Shown here piece by piece: positions 7,563-17,953 of a stretch of 64,000 nucleotides of DNA (position 1 is its first letter; every line of letters starts with the position of its first letter). A program made the position numbers and the translations under genes. This stretch comes from Corynebacterium fournieri (GTDB taxonomy: Bacteria > Actinomycetota > Actinomycetes > Mycobacteriales > Mycobacteriaceae): contig NZ_CP047210.1 of the NCBI RefSeq assembly GCF_030408775.1, forward strand, positions 930,001-994,000, given 5' to 3'. Below the pieces are notes generated by a model. That model was not told the DNA's origin. It worked only from the letters and a program-made list of their open reading frames with translations, and did no database searches.

Positions 7563-9227
7563 ATGACGCCAGCTGAACTCGCTATCACCGTGAAAGAGGC
7601 CGCGACGCGCGTGCTCGCCGCCCATGAACTCGACGCCTCCGTCGTCCCCGAGACCGTAACCGTTGAGCGCCCGCGCAACCCGGAGCACGGCGATTACGCC
7701 ACCAACATCGCGCTGCAGGTGGCCAAGAAGGCTGGCACCAACCCGCGCGAGCTCGCAGGGTGGCTTGCCGACGACCTCGCGGATAACCCCGCCATCGATT
7801 CCGCCGAGATTGCCGGCCCCGGCTTTATCAACCTGCGCCTCGCTGCAGACGCGCAGGGCCAGCTGGTGGCGAAGGTACTTGAAGAAGGCGAGGCTTTCGG
7901 CCGCTCCGACCTGTATGCAGGGGAGAAGATCAACCTCGAGTTCGTCTCTGCAAACCCGACCGGGCCGATCCACCTGGGCGGCACCCGCTGGGCAGCGGTG
8001 GGCGATTCGCTGGGGCGCGTGCTCGAGGCGTCGGGCGCGCAGGTGACCCGCGAGTACTACTTCAACGACCACGGCGGGCAGATCGACCGCTTCTCCCGCT
8101 CCCTGGTGGCCGCCGCGAAGGGTGAGCCGACCCCGGAGGACGGCTACGGCGGCGATTACATTCGCGAGATTGCCCAGGTGGTCGTGGACCAGCACCCGCA
8201 CGCCCTGGAAGGCACCGACGCCGAAGTGCAGGAGACCTTTCGCGCGGCTGGCGTGGAGATGATGTTCGCGCAGATCAAGTCCTCCCTGCACGAATTCGGC
8301 GTGGACTTCGACGTCTACTTCCACGAAAACTCGCTGTTCGAGTCGGGGGCCGTGGACAAGGCGATTGCCACCTTGAAGGACAACCACAACCTGTACGAGG
8401 CGGATGGCGCCTGGTGGCTGCGCTCCACCGATTTCGGCGACGACAAAGACCGTGTGGTGCTCAAGTCCGACGGCGACGCCGCCTACATTGCCGGCGACAT
8501 CGCGTACGTGGCCGACAAGTTCGACCGCGGCCACACGCTGGCCATCTACATGCTGGGCGCGGACCACCACGGCTACATCGCGCGCCTGAAGGCCGCGGCG
8601 CAGGCCCTGGGCTACGACGCGGATGCGGTCGAGGTGCTCATCGGCCAGATGGTCAACCTCGTGCGCGACGGTGAAGCCGTGAAGATGTCCAAGCGCGCCG
8701 GCACCGTGATCACCCTCGAGGACCTCGTGGACGCCATCGGCGTGGACGGCGCGCGCTACTCGCTCGTGCGCTCGTCGGTGGATTCCACCTTGGATATCGA
8801 CCTGGATCTGTGGACGAAGCAGTCTTCGGACAACCCCGTTTACTACGTCCAGTACGCCCACGCTCGCCTGTGCTCCCTCGAGCGCAAGGCCGCCGACGCT
8901 GGAGTCGGCCTCCCGAGCTCGACCGGGGAACTGGACCTGTCGCTGCTCTCCCACGACAAGGAGGGCGATTTGATCCGCACCCTCGGCGAGTTCCCGGCTG
9001 TGGTGCGCGCCGCCGCCGAGCTGCGCGAGCCGCACCGCATCGCCCGCTACACCGAGGAGCTGGCCAGCGCCTTCCACAAGTTCTACGACGCCTGCCAGAT
9101 CCTGCCGAAGGCGGGGGAGGCGCCGGAGCCGATCCACACCTCGCGGCTCGCGCTCGCCCTGGCCTCTCGCCAGGTCGTCGCCAACGCGCTCGGCCTGATC
9201 GGTGTGAGCGCGCCGGAGCGGATGTAA
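7563..9227 (+). CDS. argS: Arginyl-tRNA synthetase
   Basis: A 554-aa class I synthetase charging tRNA-Arg. An N-terminal Arg-tRNA-synthetase domain contains [10 protein letters not shown]; the catalytic core has the HIGH-type motif ([15 protein letters not shown]) and the KMSKR loop ([13 protein letters not shown]); the C-terminal DALR anticodon-binding domain includes [13 protein letters not shown]. The ATG at 7563 is chosen because it is the start implied by the -10 box and begins the conserved protein; the upstream in-frame ATG lies before the promoter. lysA starts one base after the stop, so the two are cotranscribed, as in other corynebacteria. Confidence 0.97.
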   Translation: MTPAELAITVKEAATRVLAAHELDASVVPETVTVERPRNPEHGDYATNIALQVAKKAGTNPRELAGWLADDLADNPAIDSAEIAGPGFINLRLAADAQGQLVAKVLEEGEAFGRSDLYAGEKINLEFVSANPTGPIHLGGTRWAAVGDSLGRVLEASGAQVTREYYFNDHGGQIDRFSRSLVAAAKGEPTPEDGYGGDYIREIAQVVVDQHPHALEGTDAEVQETFRAAGVEMMFAQIKSSLHEFGVDFDVYFHENSLFESGAVDKAIATLKDNHNLYEADGAWWLRSTDFGDDKDRVVLKSDGDAAYIAGDIAYVADKFDRGHTLAIYMLGADHHGYIARLKAAAQALGYDADAVEVLIGQMVNLVRDGEAVKMSKRAGTVITLEDLVDAIGVDGARYSLVRSSVDSTLDIDLDLWTKQSSDNPVYYVQYAHARLCSLERKAADAGVGLPSSTGELDLSLLSHDKEGDLIRTLGEFPAVVRAAAELREPHRIARYTEELASAFHKFYDACQILPKAGEAPEPIHTSRLALALASRQVVANALGLIGVSAPERM

Positions 9228-10592
9228 ATGACCGTTTTCATCTCCACGCCGTACGAGGAAGATAACGGCGACTTCAACGAGCTGCCCGCCCACGTGTGGC
9301 CGCGTTGCGCCAAGCGTGAAGAGGACGGCGTTGTCACCATCGCCGGCGTGCCCCTGACGGAGATCGCCGCGGAATACGGCACGCCGGTCGTGGTCATCGA
9401 CGAGGACGACTTCCGTTCCCGCTGCCGCGACATGGCACAGGCGTTCGTGGCACCCGGCAACGTGCACTACGCCTCGAAGGCCTTTCTCACCCGCCGCGTG
9501 GCCCGCTGGGTGGACGAGGAGGGCCTGGCCCTCGACGTCGCCAGCGAAAACGAGCTGCGTATCGCGCTGGCGGCCGATTTCCCGCCGGAGCGCATCACCG
9601 TGCACGGCAACAACAAGTCCGATGCCTTTTTGCGCCTGTGCGTGGAGTCCAAGGTCGGCCACGTGGTCATTGACTCGCACCAGGAGCTGGCGCAGCTGGA
9701 AGACGTCGCAAAGCAAGCAGGCGTGAAGCAGGACGTGTTCGTCCGCGTGAAGCCGGGCGTGGACGCGCACACGCACGAATTTATCGCCACCAGCCACGAG
9801 GACCAGAAGTTCGGCATTTCGCTGGCTACCGGCGACGCGCTCGCAGCCGCAAACGCCGCCATCGCGTCCGACTGGCTCGAGTTGACCGGTCTGCACTGCC
9901 ACGTCGGTTCCCAGGTGTTCGACGCCGAGGGCTTCAAGCTGGCGGCCGAGCGAGTGCTCAGCCTCTACGCCGAAATTTGGAGGACCCAGGGCGTGGCGCT
10001 GGGCTACCTCGACCTCGGCGGCGGCTACGGCATCGCGTACATGCCGGGGGAGTCGCCGCTCGACGTTGCGGCGGTCGCGCGCGATCTGCTCGAGGCCGTG
10101 CAGGAGGTCGCGGACGAGCTGGGCATCGCCGCGCCGACCGTGGTGGTCGAGCCGGGGCGCGCCATCGCGGGCCCGTCCGCGGTCACCGTGTACACGGCCG
10201 GCGTGATCAAGGACGTGGACACCTCGTTCACCACCTCGCGCCGCTACATCGCCGTCGACGGCGGCATGAGCGACAACATCCGCCCCTCGCTGTACGGCGC
10301 GCTTTACGACGCTCGCGTGGTCAACCGCTTCACCGACGGTGCCCCCACCGACACGCGCCTCGTCGGCTCGCACTGCGAATCCGGCGACATCCTCGTCGAG
10401 GACGCGAAATGGCCCGACGACATCGCCCCGGGCGACCTGGTCGCGCTGGCGGCCACGGGTGCGTACTGCTACTCCATGGCCTCGAACTACAACGCGTTCG
10501 GGCGTCCCGCCGTGGTGTCCGTGCGCGGCGGCGAGGTCACGCCGATGGTGCGGCGCGAAACGGTTGAAGACCTGATTGCGCGCGAATATTAA
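9228..10592 (+). CDS. lysA: Diaminopimelate decarboxylase
   Basis: A 454-aa PLP enzyme that decarboxylates meso-diaminopimelate to L-lysine, the last step of lysine synthesis. Alanine-racemase-fold N-terminal barrel with the PLP lysine in [16 protein letters not shown] and the glycine-rich GGGYGIAY; the C-terminal barrel has CESGDIL and [12 protein letters not shown]. The ATG immediately follows the argS stop. The argS-lysA pairing is a known corynebacterial arrangement. Confidence 0.97.
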   Translation: MTVFISTPYEEDNGDFNELPAHVWPRCAKREEDGVVTIAGVPLTEIAAEYGTPVVVIDEDDFRSRCRDMAQAFVAPGNVHYASKAFLTRRVARWVDEEGLALDVASENELRIALAADFPPERITVHGNNKSDAFLRLCVESKVGHVVIDSHQELAQLEDVAKQAGVKQDVFVRVKPGVDAHTHEFIATSHEDQKFGISLATGDALAAANAAIASDWLELTGLHCHVGSQVFDAEGFKLAAERVLSLYAEIWRTQGVALGYLDLGGGYGIAYMPGESPLDVAAVARDLLEAVQEVADELGIAAPTVVVEPGRAIAGPSAVTVYTAGVIKDVDTSFTTSRRYIAVDGGMSDNIRPSLYGALYDARVVNRFTDGAPTDTRLVGSHCESGDILVEDAKWPDDIAPGDLVALAATGAYCYSMASNYNAFGRPAVVSVRGGEVTPMVRRETVEDLIAREY

Positions 10593-10622
10593 TTGACCCG
10601 TGGTGCGCGTTTGCGCGATAGT
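10593..10622 (+). promoter_or_regulatory. hom-thrB promoter
   Basis: TTGACC (10593-10598) and GATAGT (10617-10622) are separated by 18 bases. The -35 box begins directly after the lysA stop. About 50 bases of leader precede the hom ATG. Confidence 0.55.
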
Positions 10623-10679
10623 AGACCAAGCGGTTCACCGCAGATCCCCGCCAAGCACGACGAAGGAGCAACACGCATC

Positions 10680-12032
10680 ATGACTTCCGCCACCGCCGAG
10701 GGGTACAACGGCAACTACCCGGGCAAGGGCATCGGCACCCCCGTAGGCGTCGCGGTGCTGGGCAAAGGCACCGTGGGCACTGAGGTGCTGCGCCTGCTCT
10801 CCGAGTTCTCTTCGAGCTTGGAGCAGCGCATCGGCAGCCCTATCGAGGTGAAGGGGGTGGCGGTATCGGACGTCGACAAGCACAAAGATGCCCCCGAGGT
10901 CCAGGGCCTGTACTTGACCGGCGATGCACGTGAGCTGGTCACCCGCGACGACGTGGACATCGTGGTCGAGCTTATCGGCGGCATCGACTACCCGCGCGAG
11001 CTCGTGCTCGAGGCGCTCAACGCCGGCAAGTCCGTGGTCACCGCGAACAAGGCGCTGGTGGCCGCGCACAGCGCCGAACTCGCAGATGCCGCCAACGCCG
11101 CCGGCGTGGACCTGTACTACGAGGCAGCCGTCGCCGCCGCCATCCCTGTGGTGGGCATGCTGCGCCGCTCGCTCGCCGGCGACCAGGTGCAGCGCATCTC
11201 CGGCATCGTCAACGGCACCACCAACTTCATCCTCGACGCGATGGCGTCCACCGGAGCCAGCTACGAGGAAGCACTCGCAGAAGCCACCCGCCTCGGCTAC
11301 GCGGAAGCCGACCCGACCGCGGACGTGGAGGGCCACGACGCCGCCTCCAAGGCCGCCATCCTCGCGTCCATGGGCTTCCACACTCGCGTGACCTTCGACG
11401 ACGTGTACTGCGAAGGCATCACAAAGGTCACCGCTGACGACATCGAGGCCGCCAAGCAGTCCAACCAGACCATCAAGCTGCTGGCGATCTGCGAGCGCCT
11501 CGTCGACGACGCCGGCAACACCACCGGCGTCAACGCCCGCGTCCACCCCACGCTGGTGCCCAACGAGCACCCGCTGTCCACCGTGGACAAGTCCTACAAC
11601 GCCATCTTCGTCGAGGCAGAAGCAGCAGGTCGTCTCATGTTCTACGGCAATGGCGCCGGTGGCGCCCCCACCGCGTCCGCAGTCCTCGGCGACCTTGTCG
11701 GCGCCGCCCGCAACAAGGTGCACGGCGGGCGCGCACCGGCGGAAAACCCGTATGCGGACTACCCGGTCGTCCCCTTCGAGCAGGTGACCACGCGCTACCA
11801 CATCAACATGACGGTCAACGACCGTGTGGGCGTGCTCGCGGACCTCACCGCGCGTTTTGCCACGGCAGGCATCTCCCTGTCGGCGGTGCGCCAGGAGGAG
11901 TCTGGCGACGAGGCCCACCTGATCGTGGTTACCCACGCCGCCCGCGAGGAGGACCTCCACGCGATCGTGGACCAGCTCACCGGCCACGACGAGGTGCTGG
12001 CCGTCAACTCCGTTATCCGCCTGGATTCCTAG
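10680..12032 (+). CDS. hom: Homoserine dehydrogenase
   Basis: A 450-aa NAD(P)-dependent enzyme reducing aspartate semialdehyde to homoserine, the branch point to threonine and methionine. Rossmann motif [15 protein letters not shown], catalytic-domain motifs ANKALVA and [11 protein letters not shown], and a C-terminal ACT domain (about 365-450) that usually mediates threonine feedback inhibition. The ATG at 10680 is preceded by GAAGGAG. The in-frame TTG at 10593 lies in the promoter and is rejected as a start. thrB follows after 13 bases. Confidence 0.97.
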   Translation: MTSATAEGYNGNYPGKGIGTPVGVAVLGKGTVGTEVLRLLSEFSSSLEQRIGSPIEVKGVAVSDVDKHKDAPEVQGLYLTGDARELVTRDDVDIVVELIGGIDYPRELVLEALNAGKSVVTANKALVAAHSAELADAANAAGVDLYYEAAVAAAIPVVGMLRRSLAGDQVQRISGIVNGTTNFILDAMASTGASYEEALAEATRLGYAEADPTADVEGHDAASKAAILASMGFHTRVTFDDVYCEGITKVTADDIEAAKQSNQTIKLLAICERLVDDAGNTTGVNARVHPTLVPNEHPLSTVDKSYNAIFVEAEAAGRLMFYGNGAGGAPTASAVLGDLVGAARNKVHGGRAPAENPYADYPVVPFEQVTTRYHINMTVNDRVGVLADLTARFATAGISLSAVRQEESGDEAHLIVVTHAAREEDLHAIVDQLTGHDEVLAVNSVIRLDS

Positions 12033-12045
12033 AAGGGGGCGCACC

Positions 12046-12975
12046 ATGGCCATTGATCTGCAGCCCGGCCTCAAGGTCAAAGTCACCGTCCCCGGTTCTT
12101 CTGCGAACCTGGGCCCGGGATTTGACACCCTCGGACTCGCGCTGAGCATCTACGACACTGTCGAGGTCGAGGTCACCGAGTCCGGCCTCGAGGTGGAGAT
12201 TTTCGGCGAGGGCGCCGACGACCTGCCCCGCGACAGCTCCCACCTGGTGGTCAAGGCCATCCAATCCGGTCTCACCGCCGCCGACGTGTCCGCACCTGGC
12301 CTGCGCGTGGTGTGCCACAACTCCATCCCGCAGTCCCGCGGCCTGGGGTCTTCCGCCGCCGCGGCCGTCGCCGGCGTCGTCGCAGCGAACGCGCTTGCAG
12401 GCTCGCCGCTGGACCACGACGCGATCGTCCAGCTGTCCTCAGAGTTTGAGGGCCACCCCGACAACGCGGGTGCCTCCGCCCTCGGCGGCGCTGTGGTGTC
12501 CTGGACCGACATTCCCGTCGACGGGCAGTCCAAGCCGTCCTACCGTGCTGTGCGCATCCCGGTGGACGATTCCATCAAGGCTGTCGCTCTCGTGCCTGAC
12601 TTCCACGCCTCCACAAATGCCGTGCGAAAGGTGCTGCCGAGCCACGTCACCCACACCGACGCGCGCTTCAACGTCTCGCGCACCGCAGTGATGACGGCGG
12701 CCATCCAGCACCACCCGGAGCTGCTGTTCGAGGGCACCCGCGACCGCCTGCACCAGCCGTACCGCGCCGACGTGCTGCCGATTACCGCCGAGTGGGTCAA
12801 TCGCTTGCGCAACCGCGGCCACGCCGCCTACCTGTCCGGTGCCGGCCCGACCGCGCTCGTGCTGACCACTTCCGAGGTGGAGCCCTCGCTTCTCGACGAA
12901 GCACGCTCCGCCGGCCTACGCATCATCGAACTCGATGTCGCCGGGCCCGCCACCGCGGAGTTGGTGCGAGACTAG
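12046..12975 (+). CDS. thrB: Homoserine kinase
   Basis: A 309-aa GHMP-family kinase phosphorylating homoserine to O-phosphohomoserine for threonine synthesis. GHMP ATP loop [17 protein letters not shown]-terminal [15 protein letters not shown], and C-terminal [18 protein letters not shown] precedes the ATG. It forms the hom-thrB operon. Its last 4 bases overlap the end of the convergent HNH gene. Confidence 0.97.
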   Translation: MAIDLQPGLKVKVTVPGSSANLGPGFDTLGLALSIYDTVEVEVTESGLEVEIFGEGADDLPRDSSHLVVKAIQSGLTAADVSAPGLRVVCHNSIPQSRGLGSSAAAAVAGVVAANALAGSPLDHDAIVQLSSEFEGHPDNAGASALGGAVVSWTDIPVDGQSKPSYRAVRIPVDDSIKAVALVPDFHASTNAVRKVLPSHVTHTDARFNVSRTAVMTAAIQHHPELLFEGTRDRLHQPYRADVLPITAEWVNRLRNRGHAAYLSGAGPTALVLTTSEVEPSLLDEARSAGLRIIELDVAGPATAELVRD

Positions 12976-14285
12976 TCGTCGTAGCTGGTGCCCGTGCGGT
13001 ATTCCGGCCGCAGGGGCCCGGTGAAGTTGCGCGTTCGGGTTGGCAGCGAGCGGTTCCTGGAGATGTACTGCGTGCCGTCCTTGAGCCGGAAGTAGAGATC
13101 CGGCCCGAACGCCTCTATATGCGCAAGCCTGTGGCTGATCTTTGAATGGCAGCTGGAGCACAGCGGGATGAGGTTGTCTATGTCCGTCTTGCCTCCCTCG
13201 TCCCACTCTCTGATGTGGTGAATCTCGATGAAACGGGTGTGGCTGCAGCCGGGCATCGCGCACTGGTGGTTCCAGGCGGTGAGAAGTGCCAGGACCTGGG
13301 CGTCGGTGGCGAAGCGCTGGGCACGGCCCACGTTGATGGTCAGGCCCTTCTTGTCCAACAGGTGCATGCGAACCGTGGCGTTCGCGATGTAGCTGCGTAC
13401 TTCCGCCGAGCGGGCGGAGATATTCTGTGGCATCCACGCGCCCCCGCCTTCAGTAAGCACGATGTTGACGTGCGCGCCCGGTGCGCGGAGGGGACTGGCC
13501 GGTTTAGTGCGGACCATGTCCATCATGGCGATGAACGCGGGGTAGAGGTCCTTCTTCTCCGGTGGGCCGTAGCGAGACGGCGGGCGGAGAAGGGAATCTA
13601 GGTCGATTTTTGTGCGGGGCCGCGAAGGCTCTTCGGTGTGGTCGGGTGGGCAGGCCTCGGGGAGGTGCTCGGCTTGCTGGATAATCTCGTCGAGTTTGTC
13701 TGGGTCTGCCAGGACGTCCGCGTCCGGGAGTTCGGCGCAGTAGTTGGCCAGTTGCGCGATTTTCAGTGCCGCAAGAAGTGCCTGGCCTTGCATTGCAGGA
13801 AGGAGTGCTCGGAAGTCCAGCATGCCGTCATCTCTGACATTGGCGGTGACGAAGGGGGCGTCGGGCTCGGTCTCATCTACCGGGTCGGCCCCCGCGAAGA
13901 TCTGCTGAAGCTCCGAATAGCCGTGGACGAGCGCGAGCTCGACGAGCTCCTGTTCATTCTGTTCGGTCATGTATTTCAGCAGCAGGCGCACGGTGGAGTA
14001 GGGCATGACGCCGGAACGGAACGTCTCAAAAAGATGCCGAAATCTGCGTAAACCCCGTGCGATGTGGACGTATTCGTATGCGGTTGCGGTGGGGAGGTTG
14101 AGTTCGCGTCTGATCCAGGTCGCGGTGGAATTTTCGCTGTACTGGGCTGCTATGTCGGCCTCGTCAAGCTGGCCGAGGAGATCGAGCATGTCGGCGCGGT
14201 GGGTGTGGGATTGGCGGTGGTGGTTCTTTAGATCGTCGACAAGCTGAGGCGTGTCGCGGGTGATTGGAACAGTGGCTGTAGTCAT
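12972..14285 (-). CDS. 13E12 repeat family HNH endonuclease (DUF222)
   Basis: A 437-aa protein of the actinobacterial 13E12 family: an N-terminal DUF222 helical domain (about 20-280) and a C-terminal HNH nuclease with [17 protein letters not shown], a conserved Asn in [10 protein letters not shown] and [10 protein letters not shown] (the Cys residues form a zinc-binding scaffold). These genes occur in several dispersed copies in mycobacteria and corynebacteria and behave like selfish or recombination-hotspot genes; function unproven. ATG at 14285 (MTTATVP) chosen as the start of the conserved domain; an upstream in-frame extension to 14486 runs through repeat DNA. It overlaps thrB by 4 bases, end to end. 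Confidence 0.88.
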   Translation of the reverse strand: MTTATVPITRDTPQLVDDLKNHHRQSHTHRADMLDLLGQLDEADIAAQYSENSTATWIRRELNLPTATAYEYVHIARGLRRFRHLFETFRSGVMPYSTVRLLLKYMTEQNEQELVELALVHGYSELQQIFAGADPVDETEPDAPFVTANVRDDGMLDFRALLPAMQGQALLAALKIAQLANYCAELPDADVLADPDKLDEIIQQAEHLPEACPPDHTEEPSRPRTKIDLDSLLRPPSRYGPPEKKDLYPAFIAMMDMVRTKPASPLRAPGAHVNIVLTEGGGAWMPQNISARSAEVRSYIANATVRMHLLDKKGLTINVGRAQRFATDAQVLALLTAWNHQCAMPGCSHTRFIEIHHIREWDEGGKTDIDNLIPLCSSCHSKISHRLAHIEAFGPDLYFRLKDGTQYISRNRSLPTRTRNFTGPLRPEYRTGTSYDD

Positions 14286-14398
14286 CGGCTGACCCCTGTG
14301 CGATGGCTGGGCGGGAACTGTGTGACGCCGAGTGTATGCGAAAAGGTGTTCGATGTAAAGGGTTTGTGTGTCCACTTCATTCAACATGTGAGCCAGGG

Positions 14399-14561
14399 TT
14401 CTGCAGCTGCAGAACTCTCTCAACCTTTGGTTGAGACTCTCTCCCCGGAAAATTGAGCTGATTCTGCAACTGCGGAACCTTCTCAACTAATGGGTGAGAG
14501 TTTCGAAAATTGTGCGGGAAGCATTCTGCAGCTGCAGAACCTTCTCAACCACCGCTTGAGA
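14399..14561. repeat. Three tandem copies of a double-palindrome unit
   Basis: Three units start at 14399, 14462 and 14524 (period 62-63). Each has a 16-base palindrome (TTCTGCAGCTGCAGAA in copies 1 and 3, two changes in copy 2) followed 3 bases later by a second dyad, TCTCAACC...GGTTGAGA in copy 1, with loop changes in copies 2 and 3. The rest of 14286-14398 shows no gene. Stem bases are better conserved than the intervening sequence, which points to a structural or protein-binding role. Confidence 0.85.
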
Positions 14562-14579
14562 GTCCCGCGCAGCAAAGAA

Positions 14580-14607
14580 GGGCCGCACGAAAACGATCGT
14601 GCGGCCC
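14580..14607 (-). terminator. Terminator after the glycerol-dehydrogenase-like gene
   Basis: A perfect 11-bp stem, GGGCCGCACGA (14580-14590) and TCGTGCGGCCC (14597-14607), with a 6-base loop, lies 14 bases beyond the stop of the minus-strand gene. The flank on that strand is TTCTTTGC. Confidence 0.8.
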
Positions 14608-14620
14608 CTTTGGGCGAAGG

Positions 14621-15766
14621 CTAGTGCTTGGTCTCGTACTTGTTCGGAGACGGCAAACCGCGTTCCTCGCGGACACGGCGGGAGGTGAACTCGAGGGTGA
14701 CCAGCGCCTCAACTACCTGCTCCGGGGTGACCGGGAACGGCATGTTGTGGATGGTCTCGTCCTTGCTGGTCGCGGCCTGCGCAACGGCTTCAAGGGCCTC
14801 GGTGTCCTCGGGGGAGAGGCCCACCTCGGTCAGGGTGGTGGGCAGGCCGACGCGAGTGGAGAACTCGATGAAGTCCTCCAGCTCTTCGGTGTCAGCGCCC
14901 TCCATGATCAGCTGGGCGATGGTGCCGATGTTGACCTTCTCGCCGTGGGTCAGGCCGTGGGTTTGCTCGGCGGCGGAGAGGCCGTCGTGAATTGCGTGCG
15001 CCGCAGCGAGGCCGCCAGACTCGAAGCCGAGGCCGGACAACAGCGTGTTGGCCTCGACAACTGCGTCGAGTGCCGGGGTGACCACGCCTGCGCGCACCGC
15101 GTCGAGGGCGGCGAAAGCGTCGTTCCAGAGGATGTCCCAGCACAGTTCCGCAAGCGCGGCGCCGGCGCGGGTGGGGCGGCCGCCGTTCATGGTCGTGCCG
15201 TTGCCCTTCGCCGTCGCGCGGGCCTCAACCCAGGTGGCAAGGGCGTCGCCGATGCCGGCGACGAGGAACCTCTCTGGCGCACTGGCAACCAGCTGGGTGT
15301 CAATGAGCACGAGGTCAGGGTTGCGCGGGAAGAAGCGGTACTCGTCGAAGGCGCCGTCTTCCGTGTAAATCACGGACAGGGTGGACGTCGGGGCGTCGGA
15401 GGACGCGGCGGTGGGGACGGAGACCCAGCTGATGCCCGCCTCAAAGCCGGCTGCCTTGGCGGAGTCGATGGCGGAGCCGCCGCCGAGACCGACGACGACA
15501 TCGTAGTTGTTGTCCTTGATCAGCTTCACGGTGTCGTCGACACGCTTCGCGGTGGCGAAGCCCTCGAACTGAACGCGGTTGACCGGCAGGCCAACCTCTT
15601 CAAAACCGTCGGTGAGTTGCTTTTCAACGAGGCCCCACACGGTGTCGTCCGAAAGCAGCAGCGGGTTCTCACCCAGCTGCTTGAGGTATTTGCCCAGCTC
15701 GTGGATGGCGTTTTGGCCCTGCACGTAGCGGGACGGGCTGGAAAAGATGCTTGGTTTCGCTGTCAT
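14621..15766 (-). CDS. Iron-containing / glycerol-dehydrogenase-like alcohol dehydrogenase
   Basis: A 381-aa NAD-dependent dehydrogenase of the GldA group (Fe-ADH superfamily). Nucleotide-binding motif VVGLGGGSAIDSAKA, substrate and cofactor region VPTAASSDAPTS, and metal-ligand segments GIGDALATWVEA and AHAIHDGLS...THGEKV. The natural substrate (glycerol or another polyol) cannot be fixed from sequence. The ATG at 15766 is preceded by GAGGGG. A copy of a 33-base repeat lies just upstream (15798-15830). Confidence 0.85.
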   Translation of the reverse strand: MTAKPSIFSSPSRYVQGQNAIHELGKYLKQLGENPLLLSDDTVWGLVEKQLTDGFEEVGLPVNRVQFEGFATAKRVDDTVKLIKDNNYDVVVGLGGGSAIDSAKAAGFEAGISWVSVPTAASSDAPTSTLSVIYTEDGAFDEYRFFPRNPDLVLIDTQLVASAPERFLVAGIGDALATWVEARATAKGNGTTMNGGRPTRAGAALAELCWDILWNDAFAALDAVRAGVVTPALDAVVEANTLLSGLGFESGGLAAAHAIHDGLSAAEQTHGLTHGEKVNIGTIAQLIMEGADTEELEDFIEFSTRVGLPTTLTEVGLSPEDTEALEAVAQAATSKDETIHNMPFPVTPEQVVEALVTLEFTSRRVREERGLPSPNKYETKH

Positions 15767-15797
15767 GCCCCTCAATCGTACCGTGACTTTTTGCTTG

Positions 15798-15830
15798 ACG
15801 ACGTCGCCTGCGGCCGGCTGCCCGGGCCGG
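15798..15830. repeat. 33-base direct repeat, copy A
   Basis: Identical over 33 bases to 17956-17988 and in the same orientation. Copy B is the coding end of the acyl-CoA ligase gene; copy A lies in non-coding DNA upstream of the dehydrogenase. The pair brackets the vWA gene. Confidence 0.9.
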
Positions 15831-15940
15831 ACAGGACAGATTGTTTTCCTTGCGAAGCTATAACAAAACGTGCAGGTGCGGTGGAGTTCTTTTATTCTCC
15901 TAAGTGATTCTGCACACACGTAAGGGAAGGGTGCGTTGGG

Positions 15941-17941
15941 ATGAATCTGTTGGTTTCGAGGAAGGGTGCGGGGGCTATTGGCGCGCTGCTTTTGGTGGTG
16001 GCGTGTTGTTGCGCGTGGGTGCCTGTGGCGTGGGGTCAATCCTCGTCGACAGCGGTGTCTACGGTGACACAGACTTCGTCGTCCTCGACGACGTCGACGA
16101 AAGCGTCTTCGTCGGCTTCCGGTAGCGGCTCGGATGACAGCAAGGCGATGCTGATTCTGGATGCGTCGTCGTCGATGGTTGAAGCCGACACCGAGGGCAC
16201 CCGAATGGATTCGGCGAGGAAGGCGGCGAACGAGCTGGTGGAATCGCTGCCAGAGACGGCGAATATGGGGCTGACGGTATACGGCGCGAATGAGTCGGAT
16301 GCGCCGGATAATCGGGAGCGGGGGTGCAAAGATATCGAGACGCTCGTCCCGGTGGGCAAGGTTGACAAGGCGAAATTCTCTTCGGCCATTAACGGCTTAA
16401 AGCCGAAGGGGTACACGCCAATGGGAAATTCGCTGCGCAAGGCCGCAGAAGAACTAGGCAACGAAGGTCAGCGCTCGATCATTCTGGTTTCCGACGGTAT
16501 CGATTCCTGTGCGCCGCCGCCGGTGTGCGAGGTGGCGAAGGAGCTGGCCGAAGATGGTGTTGACCTGGCGATCCACACGGTGGGGTTCCAAGTTGATGAT
16601 GCCGCCCGCAAGGAGTTGCAGTGCATCGCGGAGGCTGGCAATGGTCAGTTTTTGGAGGCGAAGGATGCGGCGAGTCTGTCGCAGTCGTTGAAGTTCCTCG
16701 CTCAGCGTGACATCGGAAAATACAAGGTTGAAGGCACGCCGTTCGAGTTTGCGGATTCGCCGGAGGATGCCAAGTGGCTTGGTCAGGGCCAGTACCAGAC
16801 GAAGGTGACACCGGATTCGAACTCGAAGACCGACCGCTACTTCCGCGTCTCCGTGCCGGAGGGGCATAAGGCGCTGATCACGATGACGCCAATCTGGCAG
16901 CCTGACGGGCAATTTCAAGATGCCGAGGTTACTCTCGAGTCCACCGCGCAAACCAACGAGAGCGACCCGAACTGCGGTAAAGCTCGCACGAAGCTCTCCG
17001 GCGCAAACATCGCAGGCAGCGCACAATTCGCGATGGAACCCTACTGGGTTTCGTTGTCGCGCGAGGACCAGGCCGATGACTGCGATATGGGCGACTGGCT
17101 GATAGCCACGCAGGTGTACAAGACAGGCGCAGAGCTTGTCGACGGCGTCAACGTCGAAGTCAACGTGTTCTACGAGCCGATCCCAGAAAAAGAACAAGCC
17201 AAGGAATGGTCGGACAAGGCTATCTCCTCCGGAAAGTACGACGGTGAGGTCCCGTTCGGTACTGGCCAGGAAATCGCTGGCGGCACCAGTTTCAACGATG
17301 CGGTGGAGATCAGCGAGGGCACCTATTCCGACAAGATCGTTCCTGGCGAGTACCGCTTCTACAAGATCCCGGTGACCTGGGGCCAGCGTCCGGTGCTGAA
17401 TATGAAGGTCAAGGAGTCAGTCACAAACGACGCAGACTCGGTGAAGATCAAGATCTTTGACCCGACACGCCTTGAAGTTGGAACAAGAGACTTCAGCTTC
17501 TACGACAAGGAAGAGGAAAGCGGCCCAGTCTCGCCAGCGCAGCACACGATGTACGGCGGGGATAATCCGCACCAGGGATACTACTTCCTGCACGTCGGCA
17601 TGGGAGCGAAGAGCGAAGATGAAGCCACAGGCGTGGAGCAGCCGTACGAGTTTGTGGTGATGCTCGATGGCGAGCCGGTGGACGGTGGCCCGGATTGGAC
17701 GGCCACGTACGAAAACGGTCCGGAGCCGTCGGATGAGCCGATCAAGTTTGAAGGTGCGAGCACCTCGGGTGAGCAGCGGACGGTGGAGGCAACCACCGAA
17801 GCTGCAGAGCAAAGTGAGCAGGTCGCATCTGACCAGGACAAGTCGGGCGGGTTGTCCCTGCCGTTGCTGGGCGGTCTCGGTGTGCTGCTGCTGGCCGTGA
17901 TCGGTGCAGTGGTGCTCCTGCTCAACCGCAACCGCGCATAA
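15941..17941 (+). CDS. Surface-anchored von Willebrand factor A domain protein
   Basis: A 666-aa exported protein. Residues 1-32 form a signal peptide whose core ends in VVAC, a possible lipobox with Cys22. A Ser/Thr-rich linker (34-65) is followed by a vWA domain with a MIDAS motif D74-A-S76-S-S78, a Thr in GYTPMGNSL and VSDGIDS. The long beta-rich middle region is unrecognised. An acidic Ser-rich linker leads to a C-terminal transmembrane helix (about 638-660) with a basic tail NRNRA. MIDAS domains bind ligands through a divalent metal, so adhesion or cell-wall assembly is likely. GGGAAGGG precedes the ATG. Bracketed by the 33-base repeat; no operon partner. Confidence 0.8.
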   Translation: MNLLVSRKGAGAIGALLLVVACCCAWVPVAWGQSSSTAVSTVTQTSSSSTTSTKASSSASGSGSDDSKAMLILDASSSMVEADTEGTRMDSARKAANELVESLPETANMGLTVYGANESDAPDNRERGCKDIETLVPVGKVDKAKFSSAINGLKPKGYTPMGNSLRKAAEELGNEGQRSIILVSDGIDSCAPPPVCEVAKELAEDGVDLAIHTVGFQVDDAARKELQCIAEAGNGQFLEAKDAASLSQSLKFLAQRDIGKYKVEGTPFEFADSPEDAKWLGQGQYQTKVTPDSNSKTDRYFRVSVPEGHKALITMTPIWQPDGQFQDAEVTLESTAQTNESDPNCGKARTKLSGANIAGSAQFAMEPYWVSLSREDQADDCDMGDWLIATQVYKTGAELVDGVNVEVNVFYEPIPEKEQAKEWSDKAISSGKYDGEVPFGTGQEIAGGTSFNDAVEISEGTYSDKIVPGEYRFYKIPVTWGQRPVLNMKVKESVTNDADSVKIKIFDPTRLEVGTRDFSFYDKEEESGPVSPAQHTMYGGDNPHQGYYFLHVGMGAKSEDEATGVEQPYEFVVMLDGEPVDGGPDWTATYENGPEPSDEPIKFEGASTSGEQRTVEATTEAAEQSEQVASDQDKSGGLSLPLLGGLGVLLLAVIGAVVLLLNRNRA

Positions 17942-17953
17942 GCACACGTTGCG

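Noticed and set aside
7548-10373. A 941-codon minus-strand open frame
   Set aside because: Antisense to argS and lysA, which are unmistakable; no motifs of its own.
10593-10679. N-terminal extension of hom from TTG 10593
   Set aside because: It coincides with the -35/-10 promoter boxes, and a good Shine-Dalgarno stands before the ATG at 10680.
12976-13440. Amino-acid riboswitch or attenuator around hom-thrB
   Set aside because: The leader is only about 50 bases and the downstream DNA is the coding end of the HNH gene; no Thr/Ile-rich leader peptide seen.
14399-14561. CRISPR-like array
   Set aside because: Only three units, each itself palindromic, no unique spacers of constant length, and no cas genes.
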